64,000 nt of DNA from the NCBI RefSeq assembly GCF_949769255.1, contig NZ_OX458329.1:558001-622000 (forward strand). The letters run 5' to 3'. The notes beneath the pieces were generated by a model, which saw nothing but the letters and a program-made list of their open reading frames with translations, ran no database searches and was not told the origin of the DNA. Shown here piece by piece: positions 1 to 7,299 of the stretch. The stretch is from Mobiluncus massiliensis. Lineage in GTDB: Bacteria > Actinomycetota > Actinomycetes > Actinomycetales > Actinomycetaceae. Position 1 is the stretch's first letter, and each line of letters starts with the position of its first letter. A program made the position numbers and the translations under genes.

Positions 1-312
1 CGCGGGGAAGCGTGGCTGCAAGGGGCCAATATCCCGGAATATTTTTACGGATCCTGGACGAATCACGCTCCGAAACGCAAGCGCAAACTGCTGTTGCATA
101 AGCGCGAAATCGCGAAACTCGAGGGGGCTGTCGCCGCGAAAGGCTACACGATTGTGCCGGTAGAGCTGTATTTCGTGGGCGGACGCGCGAAAGTGGAGAT
201 TGCGGTGGCGAAGGGCAAGCAAGAGTGGGATAAGCGTCAAACTATTCGCCAGCGCGAGGACGACCGCGAGGCGCAGCGGGCTTTGCGGGAGGCCAACCGG
301 CGCTCCCGGTAA
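1..312 (+). CDS. smpB: SsrA-binding protein SmpB, 3' part
   Basis: The gene enters from the left edge, so its N-terminus is missing; about 103 codons remain, ending in TAA. SmpB binds tmRNA and brings it to stalled ribosomes for trans-translation. The visible part has the family's GEAWLxGxxI-type segment, the [11 protein letters not shown] stretch, the hydrophobic [10 protein letters not shown] strand, and the basic C-terminal tail ([16 protein letters not shown] onward) that mimics the missing tRNA part in the decoding centre. The ssrA gene often lies just downstream of smpB, but I see no tmRNA in the next several hundred bases. Confidence 0.95.
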   Translation, partial: RGEAWLQGANIPEYFYGSWTNHAPKRKRKLLLHKREIAKLEGAVAAKGYTIVPVELYFVGGRAKVEIAVAKGKQEWDKRQTIRQREDDREAQRALREANRRSR

Positions 313-470
313 TCGCTGTGGGAGGCCGGGGCTGGCGCAGACTGGCGCTGACTGGCGCAGATGACCTGGCCGGAGCGCCGCGAGCACAGCGCCATGCCGG
401 ATAAGGTTCGGCGGGCTCGCGAGGCTCGGTAAAAGCTGGTGCGCCGCCGCCTTGTGCGGGGACGGCGGGA

Positions 471-1454
471 CTATTCTGTCGGAGCGGACTTGAGATACTG
501 ATGCTCGGCGCGGACGGCTTTGACCAGTTCAGCGTGGGCATTGGCGCCATATTTCGCCGAGAATTCCTGCCATTCCTGGACTGCTTGGGGATCCAAGTGC
601 CTCATGGCTCGAAGGTTGCCCGCGCTATCGCTGGCGGTAATGGCTTCGCCGTCCTCCGAGCCGGCCCATTCGCGAAACACCCGGTAGCCTTCGGCGCGGA
701 ACGCCTCCGTGTAGGCCGCTGCCGCCGCGTTGCGATCGGCGCGATACGAGGCGACTTCCGTATCAGGAATCCAATAGGCATCGACCAAGGTCATGCCGTT
801 GCGGTGGGTTTTTGTGTCTCCCGGCGCCAACTCGAAGTCGTCAGGAGGCCAAGTGTCGTCCTCCGGTTCGGTGCGGGCGATTTCGGCCTGAAACAGCTCC
901 AGGGCTTCGGGGGAAAACAGGACGAAATACACGTTGTCTATCGGGGTTTCTGCGTTACGGGCTGGGCTTTGAGCTGCGGAATCGCCGGTCGGGTCGGTGT
1001 CACGAGAGGGGTGGGTCCCGGCGGCCCACTCGCGCACGGCCGCCACGCCGAGGCGCGCGACTTGGGCCATCTCCCAGCCGTAGACCCCGCCGGATATGGC
1101 GGGAAAAGCCACGTCGCGAGCGCCCACCCGCGCGGCTTCACTCAGGGAGTTCGCAAAAGCGTCGTGCAGCAGTTGCGGGTCGGTTTGTCCGGCGTGACGG
1201 TTGGGCCCGACGGTGTGAATGACCCACCGCGCCGCCAGGTTGAACCCCCTGGTGGCGACCGCTTGGCTCACCGGCAGACCGTCGGGAAAACGGGTCGCAC
1301 GCAGCTCTCGACAGGCTGCGAGCAGCTGGGGTCCGGCCGCTCGGTGAATCGCCCCGTCGACACCGCCGCCTCCCAACAGTGAGGAGTTCGCGGCGTTGAC
1401 AATCGCGTCCACATTCATCTCGGTGAGGTCTCCGCCAATCGCGTGTATCTGCAT
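471..1454 (-). CDS. Macrodomain protein (MacroD-type ADP-ribosyl hydrolase-like) with extra C-terminal domain
   Basis: Residues 1-192 form a MacroD-type macrodomain. The N-terminus has the GGDLTEMNVDAIVNAANSSL strand-loop and LGGGGVDGAIHRAAG loop (Asn20, Asn23, Asp33 in the usual ADP-ribose and catalytic positions), and FPAISGGVYGWEM around 117-129 is the phosphate-binding loop. Such enzymes hydrolyse ADP-ribosyl esters or O-acetyl-ADP-ribose. A Pro/Thr-rich insert lies at about 146-172. Residues 193-327 form a separate acidic and aromatic region that I do not recognise; usual single-domain members are about 170-190 residues. The gene stands alone, convergent with smpB, and nothing nearby indicates the physiological substrate. 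Confidence 0.9.
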   Translation of the reverse strand: MQIHAIGGDLTEMNVDAIVNAANSSLLGGGGVDGAIHRAAGPQLLAACRELRATRFPDGLPVSQAVATRGFNLAARWVIHTVGPNRHAGQTDPQLLHDAFANSLSEAARVGARDVAFPAISGGVYGWEMAQVARLGVAAVREWAAGTHPSRDTDPTGDSAAQSPARNAETPIDNVYFVLFSPEALELFQAEIARTEPEDDTWPPDDFELAPGDTKTHRNGMTLVDAYWIPDTEVASYRADRNAAAAAYTEAFRAEGYRVFREWAGSEDGEAITASDSAGNLRAMRHLDPQAVQEWQEFSAKYGANAHAELVKAVRAEHQYLKSAPTE

Positions 1455-1686
1455 TGTTGTTCCCTTTCAGCTAGGTTTTCAGTCTAGCGTGAAGCGGTGC
1501 AAACGTCGCGGGGAAGAGCGGCGGGGGTGAGTGTGTTCATTGTCGTTTTCCTTACGGCTAGTGGGCGGGTTGGAACACCATTAAGACACGCCGAAACTTT
1601 TTCGTTTACCCCACGTAGACCCCACGAAGGAGTTTTACTCGACACCTTGACGGGCGTTTTTATTGCTATTGCAACGTTTTAAGCGG

Positions 1687-1760
1687 TGCCCTGTGTGGGG
1701 CTTGAACCCACGACCAACGGATTATGAGTCCGCTGCTCTGACCGACTGAGCTAACAGGGC
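1687..1760 (-). tRNA. tRNA with CAU anticodon (Met or lysidine-modified Ile2)
   Basis: Read on the minus strand this folds as a complete cloverleaf: acceptor GCCCTGT/ACAGGGC, D arm GCTC...GAGC, anticodon stem GCGGA/TCCGT (closing through a G-T pair) with loop CTCATAA, and T arm GTGGG TTCAAGC CCCAC. The anticodon is CAU. The acceptor stem is fully paired, so it is not an initiator. The TTGGTCG variable region resembles tRNA-Ile2, whose C34 is modified by TilS, but elongator tRNA-Met cannot be excluded by eye. No CCA is encoded. Confidence 0.93.
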
Positions 1761-1891
1761 GTAAACATCCTAACAAGTTACCGAGCTCAGGTGGTATTTC
1801 TGAGCACGGGGAATTCGAGGTTTCGGCGCCACCGCCCCAACCGGCGAAATGCCTGGGCGGGACAGCGGCGCCCTGTTATACAGTTGAGTTC

Positions 1892-2389
1892 ATGGGTTTG
1901 AGGAAAGGGAAAATCCCCGCTGAGCTGAAACCGCTGTTGCCCCGCGGTGGACGCAACTGTGTACCGCTGTACTTCGCGGACCAAGACTTGTGGCTGTTTG
2001 CCGACCCCAGCGGCCTAATCAGGCGAGATAGCGAGGTGACTCGCTGGGAGTGGCACGAGGTGCAGCAGATTGGGTGGGACCGCGACACCGACACTTTGAG
2101 TGTGACCTGGCCCGACCCGGGCAAAGCGCTGCTGCTGCTAAAGAACCCGGATTCGGCCATGCTTAAGGCCTTCGGGGACTACGCGCGGATTTACCTGCAA
2201 AAGTCCCAAATCTATACCCAGTTTTCGACACTACCCTCCGGGACGAAAGTGCGGATTGCGGTGCGGGCTAAGGCTGATGGGAGCCGGTTTTCTGAAGTCG
2301 TGGCTTTCGGGGCGCTAGCGCCGGGCGACCTTCCCGCACTATCCAGCTTGGAATCCCAGGTGCGCGATATGGCGGGTTTACCGGCCTGA
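1892..2389 (+). CDS. Conserved actinobacterial hypothetical protein
   Basis: A 165-residue soluble protein without signal peptide or membrane segment. It is rich in Trp and aromatic residues in the first half (VPLYFADQDLWLFADPSGLIRR, TRWEWHEVQQIGWD) and has a small beta-rich C-terminal half. The pattern of short strands ending in a Trp motif recalls the PH-like conserved hypothetical proteins common in Actinobacteria, but I cannot name a family. It is a monocistron between two tRNA genes. Base composition and the RBS-like AGGAAAGGG just inside the start region are consistent with a native gene. Confidence 0.72.
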   Translation: MGLRKGKIPAELKPLLPRGGRNCVPLYFADQDLWLFADPSGLIRRDSEVTRWEWHEVQQIGWDRDTDTLSVTWPDPGKALLLLKNPDSAMLKAFGDYARIYLQKSQIYTQFSTLPSGTKVRIAVRAKADGSRFSEVVAFGALAPGDLPALSSLESQVRDMAGLPA

Positions 2390-2451
2390 TACCGGTAACC
2401 TCGCAGCGAGTGGACATTCGCGAAAAGGTTCTGTTAGAATCTTATCCGCAA

Positions 2452-2523
2452 TCCCGCGTAGCTCAACGGCAGAGCGTCCGACTGTTAATCGGCAGGTTGC
2501 TGGTTCGAATCCAGCCGCGGGAG
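2452..2523 (+). tRNA. tRNA-Asn (GTT)
   Basis: Cloverleaf with acceptor TCCCGCG/CGCGGGA, D arm GCTC...GAGC, anticodon stem TCCGA/TCGGC with loop CTGTTAA (anticodon GTT), and T arm GCTGG TTCGAAT CCAGC. The discriminator base is G, as expected for tRNA-Asn, followed by a T run. Its 3' half is overlapped antisense by the excisionase-like gene, a layout typical of a tRNA used as an integration site. Confidence 0.97.
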
Positions 2524-2799
2524 CTTTTTTGTATCCGGTGCTTCGGGGTTTTTCGAGCCGTTTTTCGCTGACTTTCTATTGGGCCTTGGGGTCTTTTTTA
2601 GGTCGGTACGCGCCCCGCGCCCCGGACGGTTTGCCAGCCAATGGTCAATAGTGTCGGTGGACCAGCCGTTGGCTGTAACTTTTTCGCCCGTGCCGATTTC
2701 TACATCGGGCGCGGGCATATAGCCGCGCTGAGAATACGCCTTTAGCGTATTTTCGGAAAGACCGGTGTAGGCAGCAACGCCGCGCAGTGAAAGAAACAT
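2485..2799 (-). CDS. Small HTH (excisionase/AlpA-like) protein overlapping tRNA-Asn
   Basis: A 104-residue protein with an N-terminal MerR/excisionase-like winged helix (FLSLRGVAAYTGLSENTLKAYSQRG, about 2-26; then PDVEIGTGEKVTANGWSTDTIDHWL) and a basic tail. Such proteins bind DNA at att sites or act as small activators in phages and integrative elements. The last residues (LDSNQQPAD) are antisense tRNA-Asn, and the stop codon lies in the tRNA anticodon, so the native C-terminus was probably replaced or fused at integration. The RBS-like AGGGGG precedes the ATG. No integrase gene is visible in the flanks, so it is probably an element remnant or a very small satellite. Confidence 0.7.
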   Translation of the reverse strand: MFLSLRGVAAYTGLSENTLKAYSQRGYMPAPDVEIGTGEKVTANGWSTDTIDHWLANRPGRGARTDLKKTPRPNRKSAKNGSKNPEAPDTKKLPRLDSNQQPAD

Positions 2800-2856
2800 G
2801 GTAGCCCCCTTTTTTTCAGCGGAGCCCCGCCCCCGTGAAGGGACGGGGCGGTTTCC

Positions 2857-2955
2857 TTACTCTTCCTTACCTTTCCGTTGCATCTTCTCAAGAATGAGAA
2901 TCAGCGCTAGAATAGAGTTAGGAAGGGAAACCAGGATACTGATGAGTGCAATCAT
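2857..2955 (-). CDS. Predicted 32-residue membrane peptide upstream of the HTH gene
   Basis: The reading frame is ATG to TAA, 32 codons, beginning MIALISILVSLPNSILALIL. It has one hydrophobic helix of about 21 residues and a charged tail, EKMQRKGKEE. The RBS GGAAAGGGG lies 6 bases before the ATG. It sits just upstream of, and in the same direction as, the excisionase-like gene; a GC-rich hairpin lies between them. It looks like the tiny membrane peptides of phages and plasmids, and could be a membrane-acting or regulatory peptide. Expression is unproven. Confidence 0.45.
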   Translation of the reverse strand: MIALISILVSLPNSILALILILEKMQRKGKEE

Positions 2956-2974
2956 CGTTATCCCCTTTCCGCTG

Positions 2975-3000
2975 AGCCCCGGATTATTCCCGGGGCTTTT
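2975..3000 (+). terminator. GC-rich hairpin with T4 tail
   Basis: Arms AGCCCCGG and CCGGGGCT around a 7-base loop, followed on the plus strand by TTTT. On the minus strand the same hairpin lies just upstream of the RBS of the 32-residue peptide, so it could instead control that leader. Confidence 0.35.
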
Positions 3001-3086
3001 CCGTTGTTAGAGCGGATGCCCTAACACCCATGACTATACGCCTTTAATGGCGTAATGTCAAACGTGAGCGTTAGAAATCGGGGATT

Positions 3087-3127
3087 AAATCGGGGTTGGT
3101 GGTTATATAGACCAGCAACCCCGATTT
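3087..3127. repeat. 16-bp inverted repeat, possible operator, with an extra half-site
   Basis: Left arm AAATCGGGGTTGGTGG and right arm CCAGCAACCCCGATTT match over 15 of 16 positions around a 9-base AT-rich loop (TTATATAGA). A further direct copy of AAATCGGGG lies at 3075-3083. No clear T run follows, so an operator or replication/recombination site is more likely than a terminator. It is between the small mobile-remnant genes and the nuclease gene. Confidence 0.5.
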
Positions 3128-3197
3128 GATCGCGAATTTGCAACAGGGGACGCGGCCGGTCACTCAGAAAAACCCGTCTGCGCTTTAAAATGAGGCT

Positions 3198-4319
3198 GTG
3201 AAAGGATTCCCGGCGCTCCCGAGCGGACCAGCCCAGACCCCGCCCAAAGGCAGCAAAACCAAGAAGTTGCTGGTGGGAGCGGGGATACTGTGCGCCGTGG
3301 TGGCATGCGGCAACGTGCTGGGGAGCAAAACCAGCGATTCTGAACCTGAGCCCGTGGTTTCCGCTAGCCCAACCGTTTCCACCAAAGCACCGCGTGTCAC
3401 CGCGGAACCCACCCCCACGCCTTCTGACACTTCCCCCACGCAGACCCCAGAAATCACTGTTGAACCCAGTCCCGCCGCCACGCCGGAAGCTTCCGGGGAC
3501 GCCGCGACTGTGCTGGCAACCTTGCCGGTGAAAGGGCGGGCGCCGAAAACCGGGTATCGGCGCGCGGAATTCGGCCAGAGGTGGCGCGATATCGACCGGA
3601 ACGGCTGCGACACCCGCAACGACATCCTTAACCGCGATTTGACCGATAAAACCTGGCGCGCGAACACGCGCGGATGCGTGGTGTTGAGCGGGGTCCTGGC
3701 AGAGCCATATTCCGGTGAAACCAGGTATTTTGACAAGTCACAAGCCTCGGCCATCCAGATTGACCACGTGGTCGCCCTGTCCGATGCGTGGCAGAAAGGC
3801 GCCCAAGCCTTGACCGCCGCGCAGCGCGAAACCCTGGCGAACGATCCGTTGAACCTGCTGGCGGTAGACGGCCGGCTCAACCAGCAAAAGTCGGATGGTG
3901 ACGCGGCGACGTGGCTGCCGCCGCATAAGGGCTTCCGGTGCGCCTACGTGTCACGCCAGATTGCGGTCAAAGCGAAGTATCGGCTGTGGGTGACTCCGGC
4001 TGAACGTGATGCGATGGTACGTATCTTGAGCAATTGCCCCGGTCAGGCACTGCCTGCCGACAGCGGGGTGGTCGTCCCCTCTGGGACCGTGCCGGAATCC
4101 GCCCCGCCAGACCAGCCAGCTCCGCCGCAGGACGCGGCCCCTCCCGCGGCAGACCCCGCGCCACAGCCCAATCAGCCGGCGAATCCCGGAGCCAGCTATG
4201 CCAACTGCCGGGAAGTCTGGGCAATCCTGGGTCGGCCCATCACCCCGCAGGATCCGGGATTCCGGGACAAATTTGACGGGGATCACGACGGGGTGGGCTG
4301 CGAATCCCGACCCCGCTAG
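3198..4319 (+). CDS. Membrane-anchored or secreted HNH nuclease (GmrSD C-terminal/DUF1524-like) with excalibur domain
   Basis: 373 residues from a GTG start. A hydrophobic segment at about 22-41 acts as signal or anchor; VVAC there could be a weak lipobox. A Thr/Pro/Glu-rich linker (about 50-100) follows. The nuclease domain (about 105-285) has IDHVVAL at 188-194 with the catalytic His190, NDPLNLLAVDG and NQQKSD after it, then TWLPP and the conserved KAKYRLWVTPAERDAM end. After a Pro/Ala linker, residues 333-373 are an excalibur domain (YANCREVW...DxDHDGVGCE), a Ca-binding extracellular module. It probably cleaves DNA outside the cell, for nutrition, uptake or defence. A paralogue without excalibur lies at 52463-53353. 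Confidence 0.88.
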   Translation: MKGFPALPSGPAQTPPKGSKTKKLLVGAGILCAVVACGNVLGSKTSDSEPEPVVSASPTVSTKAPRVTAEPTPTPSDTSPTQTPEITVEPSPAATPEASGDAATVLATLPVKGRAPKTGYRRAEFGQRWRDIDRNGCDTRNDILNRDLTDKTWRANTRGCVVLSGVLAEPYSGETRYFDKSQASAIQIDHVVALSDAWQKGAQALTAAQRETLANDPLNLLAVDGRLNQQKSDGDAATWLPPHKGFRCAYVSRQIAVKAKYRLWVTPAERDAMVRILSNCPGQALPADSGVVVPSGTVPESAPPDQPAPPQDAAPPAADPAPQPNQPANPGASYANCREVWAILGRPITPQDPGFRDKFDGDHDGVGCESRPR

Positions 4320-4386
4320 GGTCCGCAGTTTCGCCGGATTCTCCCGGTTTTCAGCTGAAAATCCCGGCTGCGGGTAGACTGGGGGA

Positions 4387-4758
4387 ATGGAAAAAATGCG
4401 CGTCGACGTGTGGTTGTGGGCGGTGCGACAGGTGAAGTCGCGTTCCTTGGCGACCGCGGCGGCGCGCGCCGGGCATGTGAAAATCAACGGGGTGAGCGCG
4501 AAGGCCTCCAGCGCGGTACGAGTGGAGGATGAAGTACGGCTGCGGGTCGCGGGTTTCGACCGGGTCCTGAAGGTAAAAGCCCTGATTCCCAAGCGCGTGG
4601 GGGCGCCCGAAGCCGTGAAATGTTACGAGGACGTCACCCCACAACGCTTGACGAACCCCGCTAATGCAGCCGTTATCTATCGACCGCGCGGCACCGGGCG
4701 TCCCACCAAGAAGGAACGCCGTCAGCTTGACGCCTTGCGCGGGCGCACGTCCTTTTGA
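4387..4758 (+). CDS. S4-domain RNA-binding protein, Hsp15-like
   Basis: A 123-residue basic protein. The S4 fold occupies about 4-60 (MRVDVWLWAVRQVKSRSLAT, ARAGHVKINGVSAKASSAVRVEDEVRLRV). The remainder is a basic tail ending RPTKKERRQLDALRG. The Hsp15 (HslR) family binds free 50S subunits carrying nascent chains and recycles them. It begins 67 bases after the nuclease gene and is convergent with the following CWB2 gene. The family is clear, but the exact role in actinobacteria is inferred. Confidence 0.85.
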   Translation: MEKMRVDVWLWAVRQVKSRSLATAAARAGHVKINGVSAKASSAVRVEDEVRLRVAGFDRVLKVKALIPKRVGAPEAVKCYEDVTPQRLTNPANAAVIYRPRGTGRPTKKERRQLDALRGRTSF

Positions 4759-4831
4759 AGTCGGTCGTAGCCCGGCAACGCCCTGATACGCCCGATGCGG
4801 GTTGCAAGCCCGCGCGGGTTTCCCGCTGGGT

Positions 4832-6598
4832 TTAGCGCACCAGGGTCTTGGCCGCGTCAATCGCCTGGTCAGGAACGACCGCGGTCCCGCCAACTGCCAG
4901 GATACGCAGGCCGGCACCGTGGGAGGCGTAGAGGTCGCGCAGCGCCAAAGTCGTGGCTTCCGGCAAGTTCCCCCCGTTAACCATCAGGACCACCCCGTTC
5001 TTGAGCGACCCGGCGACGGCAGCATCGGCCAGAGCCGTGCCATTGACCAGGTAGATGTGTTGAATCGGGGACTTGTTGTAGCCCAAGGTTTTCTTGGAAC
5101 GGGCTTGGGCCAGCAGGCGAGCCGTCTCGAAGCGGTCCGCTCCGCCAATCCGCTTGATATTGGTCGGGTCGCTCTGAACGGGCGTGGCGGCGGGAACCCC
5201 GGCCGAGTTCAACCAGGCTTGAATCTTTGGAATCGCGGCGCGATACTGGGGCAGGCGCTCTTGCCAGAACGTCTGGTAGCGCTCAAACACCAGCGGAGCC
5301 AGGCCCAGCGGCCACTTTTGATAGTCATAAGTCCCGTTGATGACCGAACCGGCCATGGTCCACGACCCGGGAGTGACGCCGCGATGCAGGTAAGTGTCGA
5401 ATTCCAACTTGAAAGATTCCCGCAGGTTGGCCAGGAAAGTGTCATCTAGCCAGGAGTAATCGACCCCAAAGTAAGTTCCGTACTGTTTGACGACTTCCTC
5501 AAAAGTCGCCTGGTTGTGGGGCAGGGAGATGTCGGCTCCGTAGTAACCGGAGCTCGCCAGGGAGGACAGGAACTGGTTGGCGCTAGCCTTGTTGGCGTTA
5601 TAGAGCGCGGCAACCGTTGGGTAGTCGGAATATTTATCCTTGGTCCCAAACAGGAATTTCGACCAATTATCCTCAATGGTTTCGCGGGTATATTTCTCAG
5701 CTTCCGCACCAAACTTAATCCACTGCGAAGAGGCTGAAATCTTTTGCGCAATCTCTCCGTTCGGTTTGGACAGTTCCGTGTAATTTTGCAGGGTCTTTTG
5801 CCAACGGGCGATGTTTTCCGCGGTCTTGGGGGTGTCGGCCGAGGGGACTTCCACCGGTCCCGAGTTGCCTTCAGAAGTCTTGGTGGTCGGCGGGGTCGGG
5901 GTGCCTCCCGAAACGAATTTGCTCAGCTGCTGGGTGGTGGCCACGGGTATGGCGCCTGTTCCGCCCAGCACGGTAATCTGAGTAATCCCGCCTTGCTGCA
6001 AACGTTTCAGGGTCGCGGCGGGGATGGTTCCGTCAGGTTGCACCAGCAGGATGGGGGTGTCCAAAGCCCCGGCCGCCAACGCGTCGACCATAGAGCCACC
6101 GTTAGCGATTAATACCGAAATGTTGCGTGGATGGTGATTGAGCTCAATCCAGCGGTCATAGAGCAGAGCCGCGGTTTCATAGCGATCCGCGCCTTGAATC
6201 TGGGCCGCTTCGACACGGTAATCGGGCGGGTAAGCGGCGTTGAGTCCCGCCGGGGTACCACCCCACAGACCGGGACCGCCGAGATAAGCCAGCCGGTGGG
6301 TATCCATTTGGCGCAGAAAGTTGACTCGGCCATTCGTGTCGGCACCCCAAGGGTCGCCATAGATGATGCGTCCCGGCAAAGCTCCGGCGGTGATCGCATC
6401 GGGAATCCCGTTCGGCGCCGCTAAGTACACCGTGTTGGCTTCACCGTAGGCAGACGCTGCCAGGGATGTGGCCACCCGGTCGGGACCGGCCAGACGATCC
6501 TCGGGATTCGCCCCGTTGGCTGCCGGGACACCCATTCCGGCCAGGAGCGCCGCTCCGGCCAGACCGCAAAGGAACTTTCGCTGGAAACTAACAGTCAT
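4832..6598 (-). CDS. Secreted CWB2 surface protein with split repeats and unknown central domain
   Basis: 588 residues. A signal peptide occupies about 1-30 (FLCGLAGAALLAGMGVPAANGA). Two CWB2 repeats follow (about 33-235), with the family GPDRVATSLAAS and GADRYETAALL motifs and ITVLGGTGAIP ends. Residues about 255-475 form a central region of no recognised family, rich in Tyr, Trp and Lys. A third CWB2 repeat (about 481-588, GGADRFETARLLAQ to ILAVGGTAVVP) closes the protein. CWB2 modules bind secondary cell-wall polymer, so the central part should be displayed on the surface. The gene is monocistronic and convergent with the S4 gene. Confidence 0.88.
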   Translation of the reverse strand: MTVSFQRKFLCGLAGAALLAGMGVPAANGANPEDRLAGPDRVATSLAASAYGEANTVYLAAPNGIPDAITAGALPGRIIYGDPWGADTNGRVNFLRQMDTHRLAYLGGPGLWGGTPAGLNAAYPPDYRVEAAQIQGADRYETAALLYDRWIELNHHPRNISVLIANGGSMVDALAAGALDTPILLVQPDGTIPAATLKRLQQGGITQITVLGGTGAIPVATTQQLSKFVSGGTPTPPTTKTSEGNSGPVEVPSADTPKTAENIARWQKTLQNYTELSKPNGEIAQKISASSQWIKFGAEAEKYTRETIEDNWSKFLFGTKDKYSDYPTVAALYNANKASANQFLSSLASSGYYGADISLPHNQATFEEVVKQYGTYFGVDYSWLDDTFLANLRESFKLEFDTYLHRGVTPGSWTMAGSVINGTYDYQKWPLGLAPLVFERYQTFWQERLPQYRAAIPKIQAWLNSAGVPAATPVQSDPTNIKRIGGADRFETARLLAQARSKKTLGYNKSPIQHIYLVNGTALADAAVAGSLKNGVVLMVNGGNLPEATTLALRDLYASHGAGLRILAVGGTAVVPDQAIDAAKTLVR

Positions 6599-6715
6599 TT
6601 TCGCACCGCGCTTTCCGTAAAATAACCTGCTTACGAGGGAATTTTACCAAGATTGGGGTCCCGAGAAGGTCGTTTTTGCGGCCTAAACGCGCGGCTTTAG
6701 CCTCTTTAGCCCCTT

Positions 6716-7270
6716 TTAGTCCCAGTCGCCCAGGAAATGGCTGCGTTTGGGGAACTGGGCGTGGTAGTCGTCAGCGCGCCGACCCAGGAAGTATCCCGGC
6801 ACGCATAGCACCAGGAACGCCACGCCGAACACGAAACCGGGCGCGGTCTGCATCCCCGCTACAATGAAGGCTGCCACCGACAGCACCACACCCAGACCAG
6901 CCCCGATGGCCCACAACACTCTTGCGGACACAGAAAACGCCAGGTGCACCAGGCCCACGGTGGCAGCCAGCACACAAGACCCGGCAATCATCAGCGTGAC
7001 GGTCGCCCCGGTGGTCAGCGAGTTCGGCTGTTCATAGGCCGAGCCGGCGTAGGTTAAGAAGTACGCTGCCAGCGCGCACCCGAAAGACCCCACTACGAAC
7101 GGCCACACGTCAGCGGTGGAGCGCCACAGGGATTGTTTCGATGCCGGGGCTTTTCCGGATTTGTCGCGAGGATTGTTGCCCGCACGAGGTTCTCCCTCCG
7201 GTTTTGCGTTTGCGGGGGACTGATCGGGGTCGCCGGGTTTTTCCTGTTTGCCAAGGTTGTGCGAGGACAT
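6716..7270 (-). CDS. Four-helix integral membrane protein of unknown function
   Basis: 184 residues. A charged, Pro/Lys/Asn-rich cytoplasmic N-terminus (about 1-50) is followed by about four transmembrane helices: VWPFVVGSFGCALAAYFLTY, the VTLMIAGSCVLAATVGLVHL region, ARVLWAIGAGLGVVLSVAAF and FVFGVAFLVLCVPGYFLG. It ends in a short polar tail. It is divergent from the M16 peptidase gene with only 29 bases between start codons, so the two probably share a promoter region. I do not recognise the family. Confidence 0.75.
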   Translation of the reverse strand: MSSHNLGKQEKPGDPDQSPANAKPEGEPRAGNNPRDKSGKAPASKQSLWRSTADVWPFVVGSFGCALAAYFLTYAGSAYEQPNSLTTGATVTLMIAGSCVLAATVGLVHLAFSVSARVLWAIGAGLGVVLSVAAFIVAGMQTAPGFVFGVAFLVLCVPGYFLGRRADDYHAQFPKRSHFLGDWD

Positions 7271-7299
7271 GACTCCTAGTCTAGTAAAATTGGGTAACT

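Noticed and set aside
313-470. Possible tmRNA (ssrA) after smpB
   Set aside because: I looked for the tRNA-Ala-like ends and the tag reading frame and saw none; only a GC-rich spacer remains.
1497-1682. 61-codon plus-strand ORF before the CAU tRNA
   Set aside because: No RBS, low-complexity composition, and it lies in a promoter-like spacer; nothing resembles a protein family.
2798-3010. 70-codon plus-strand ORF
   Set aside because: It is the antisense of the 32-residue peptide and its leader, has no RBS and an unusual Pro/Phe-rich composition.
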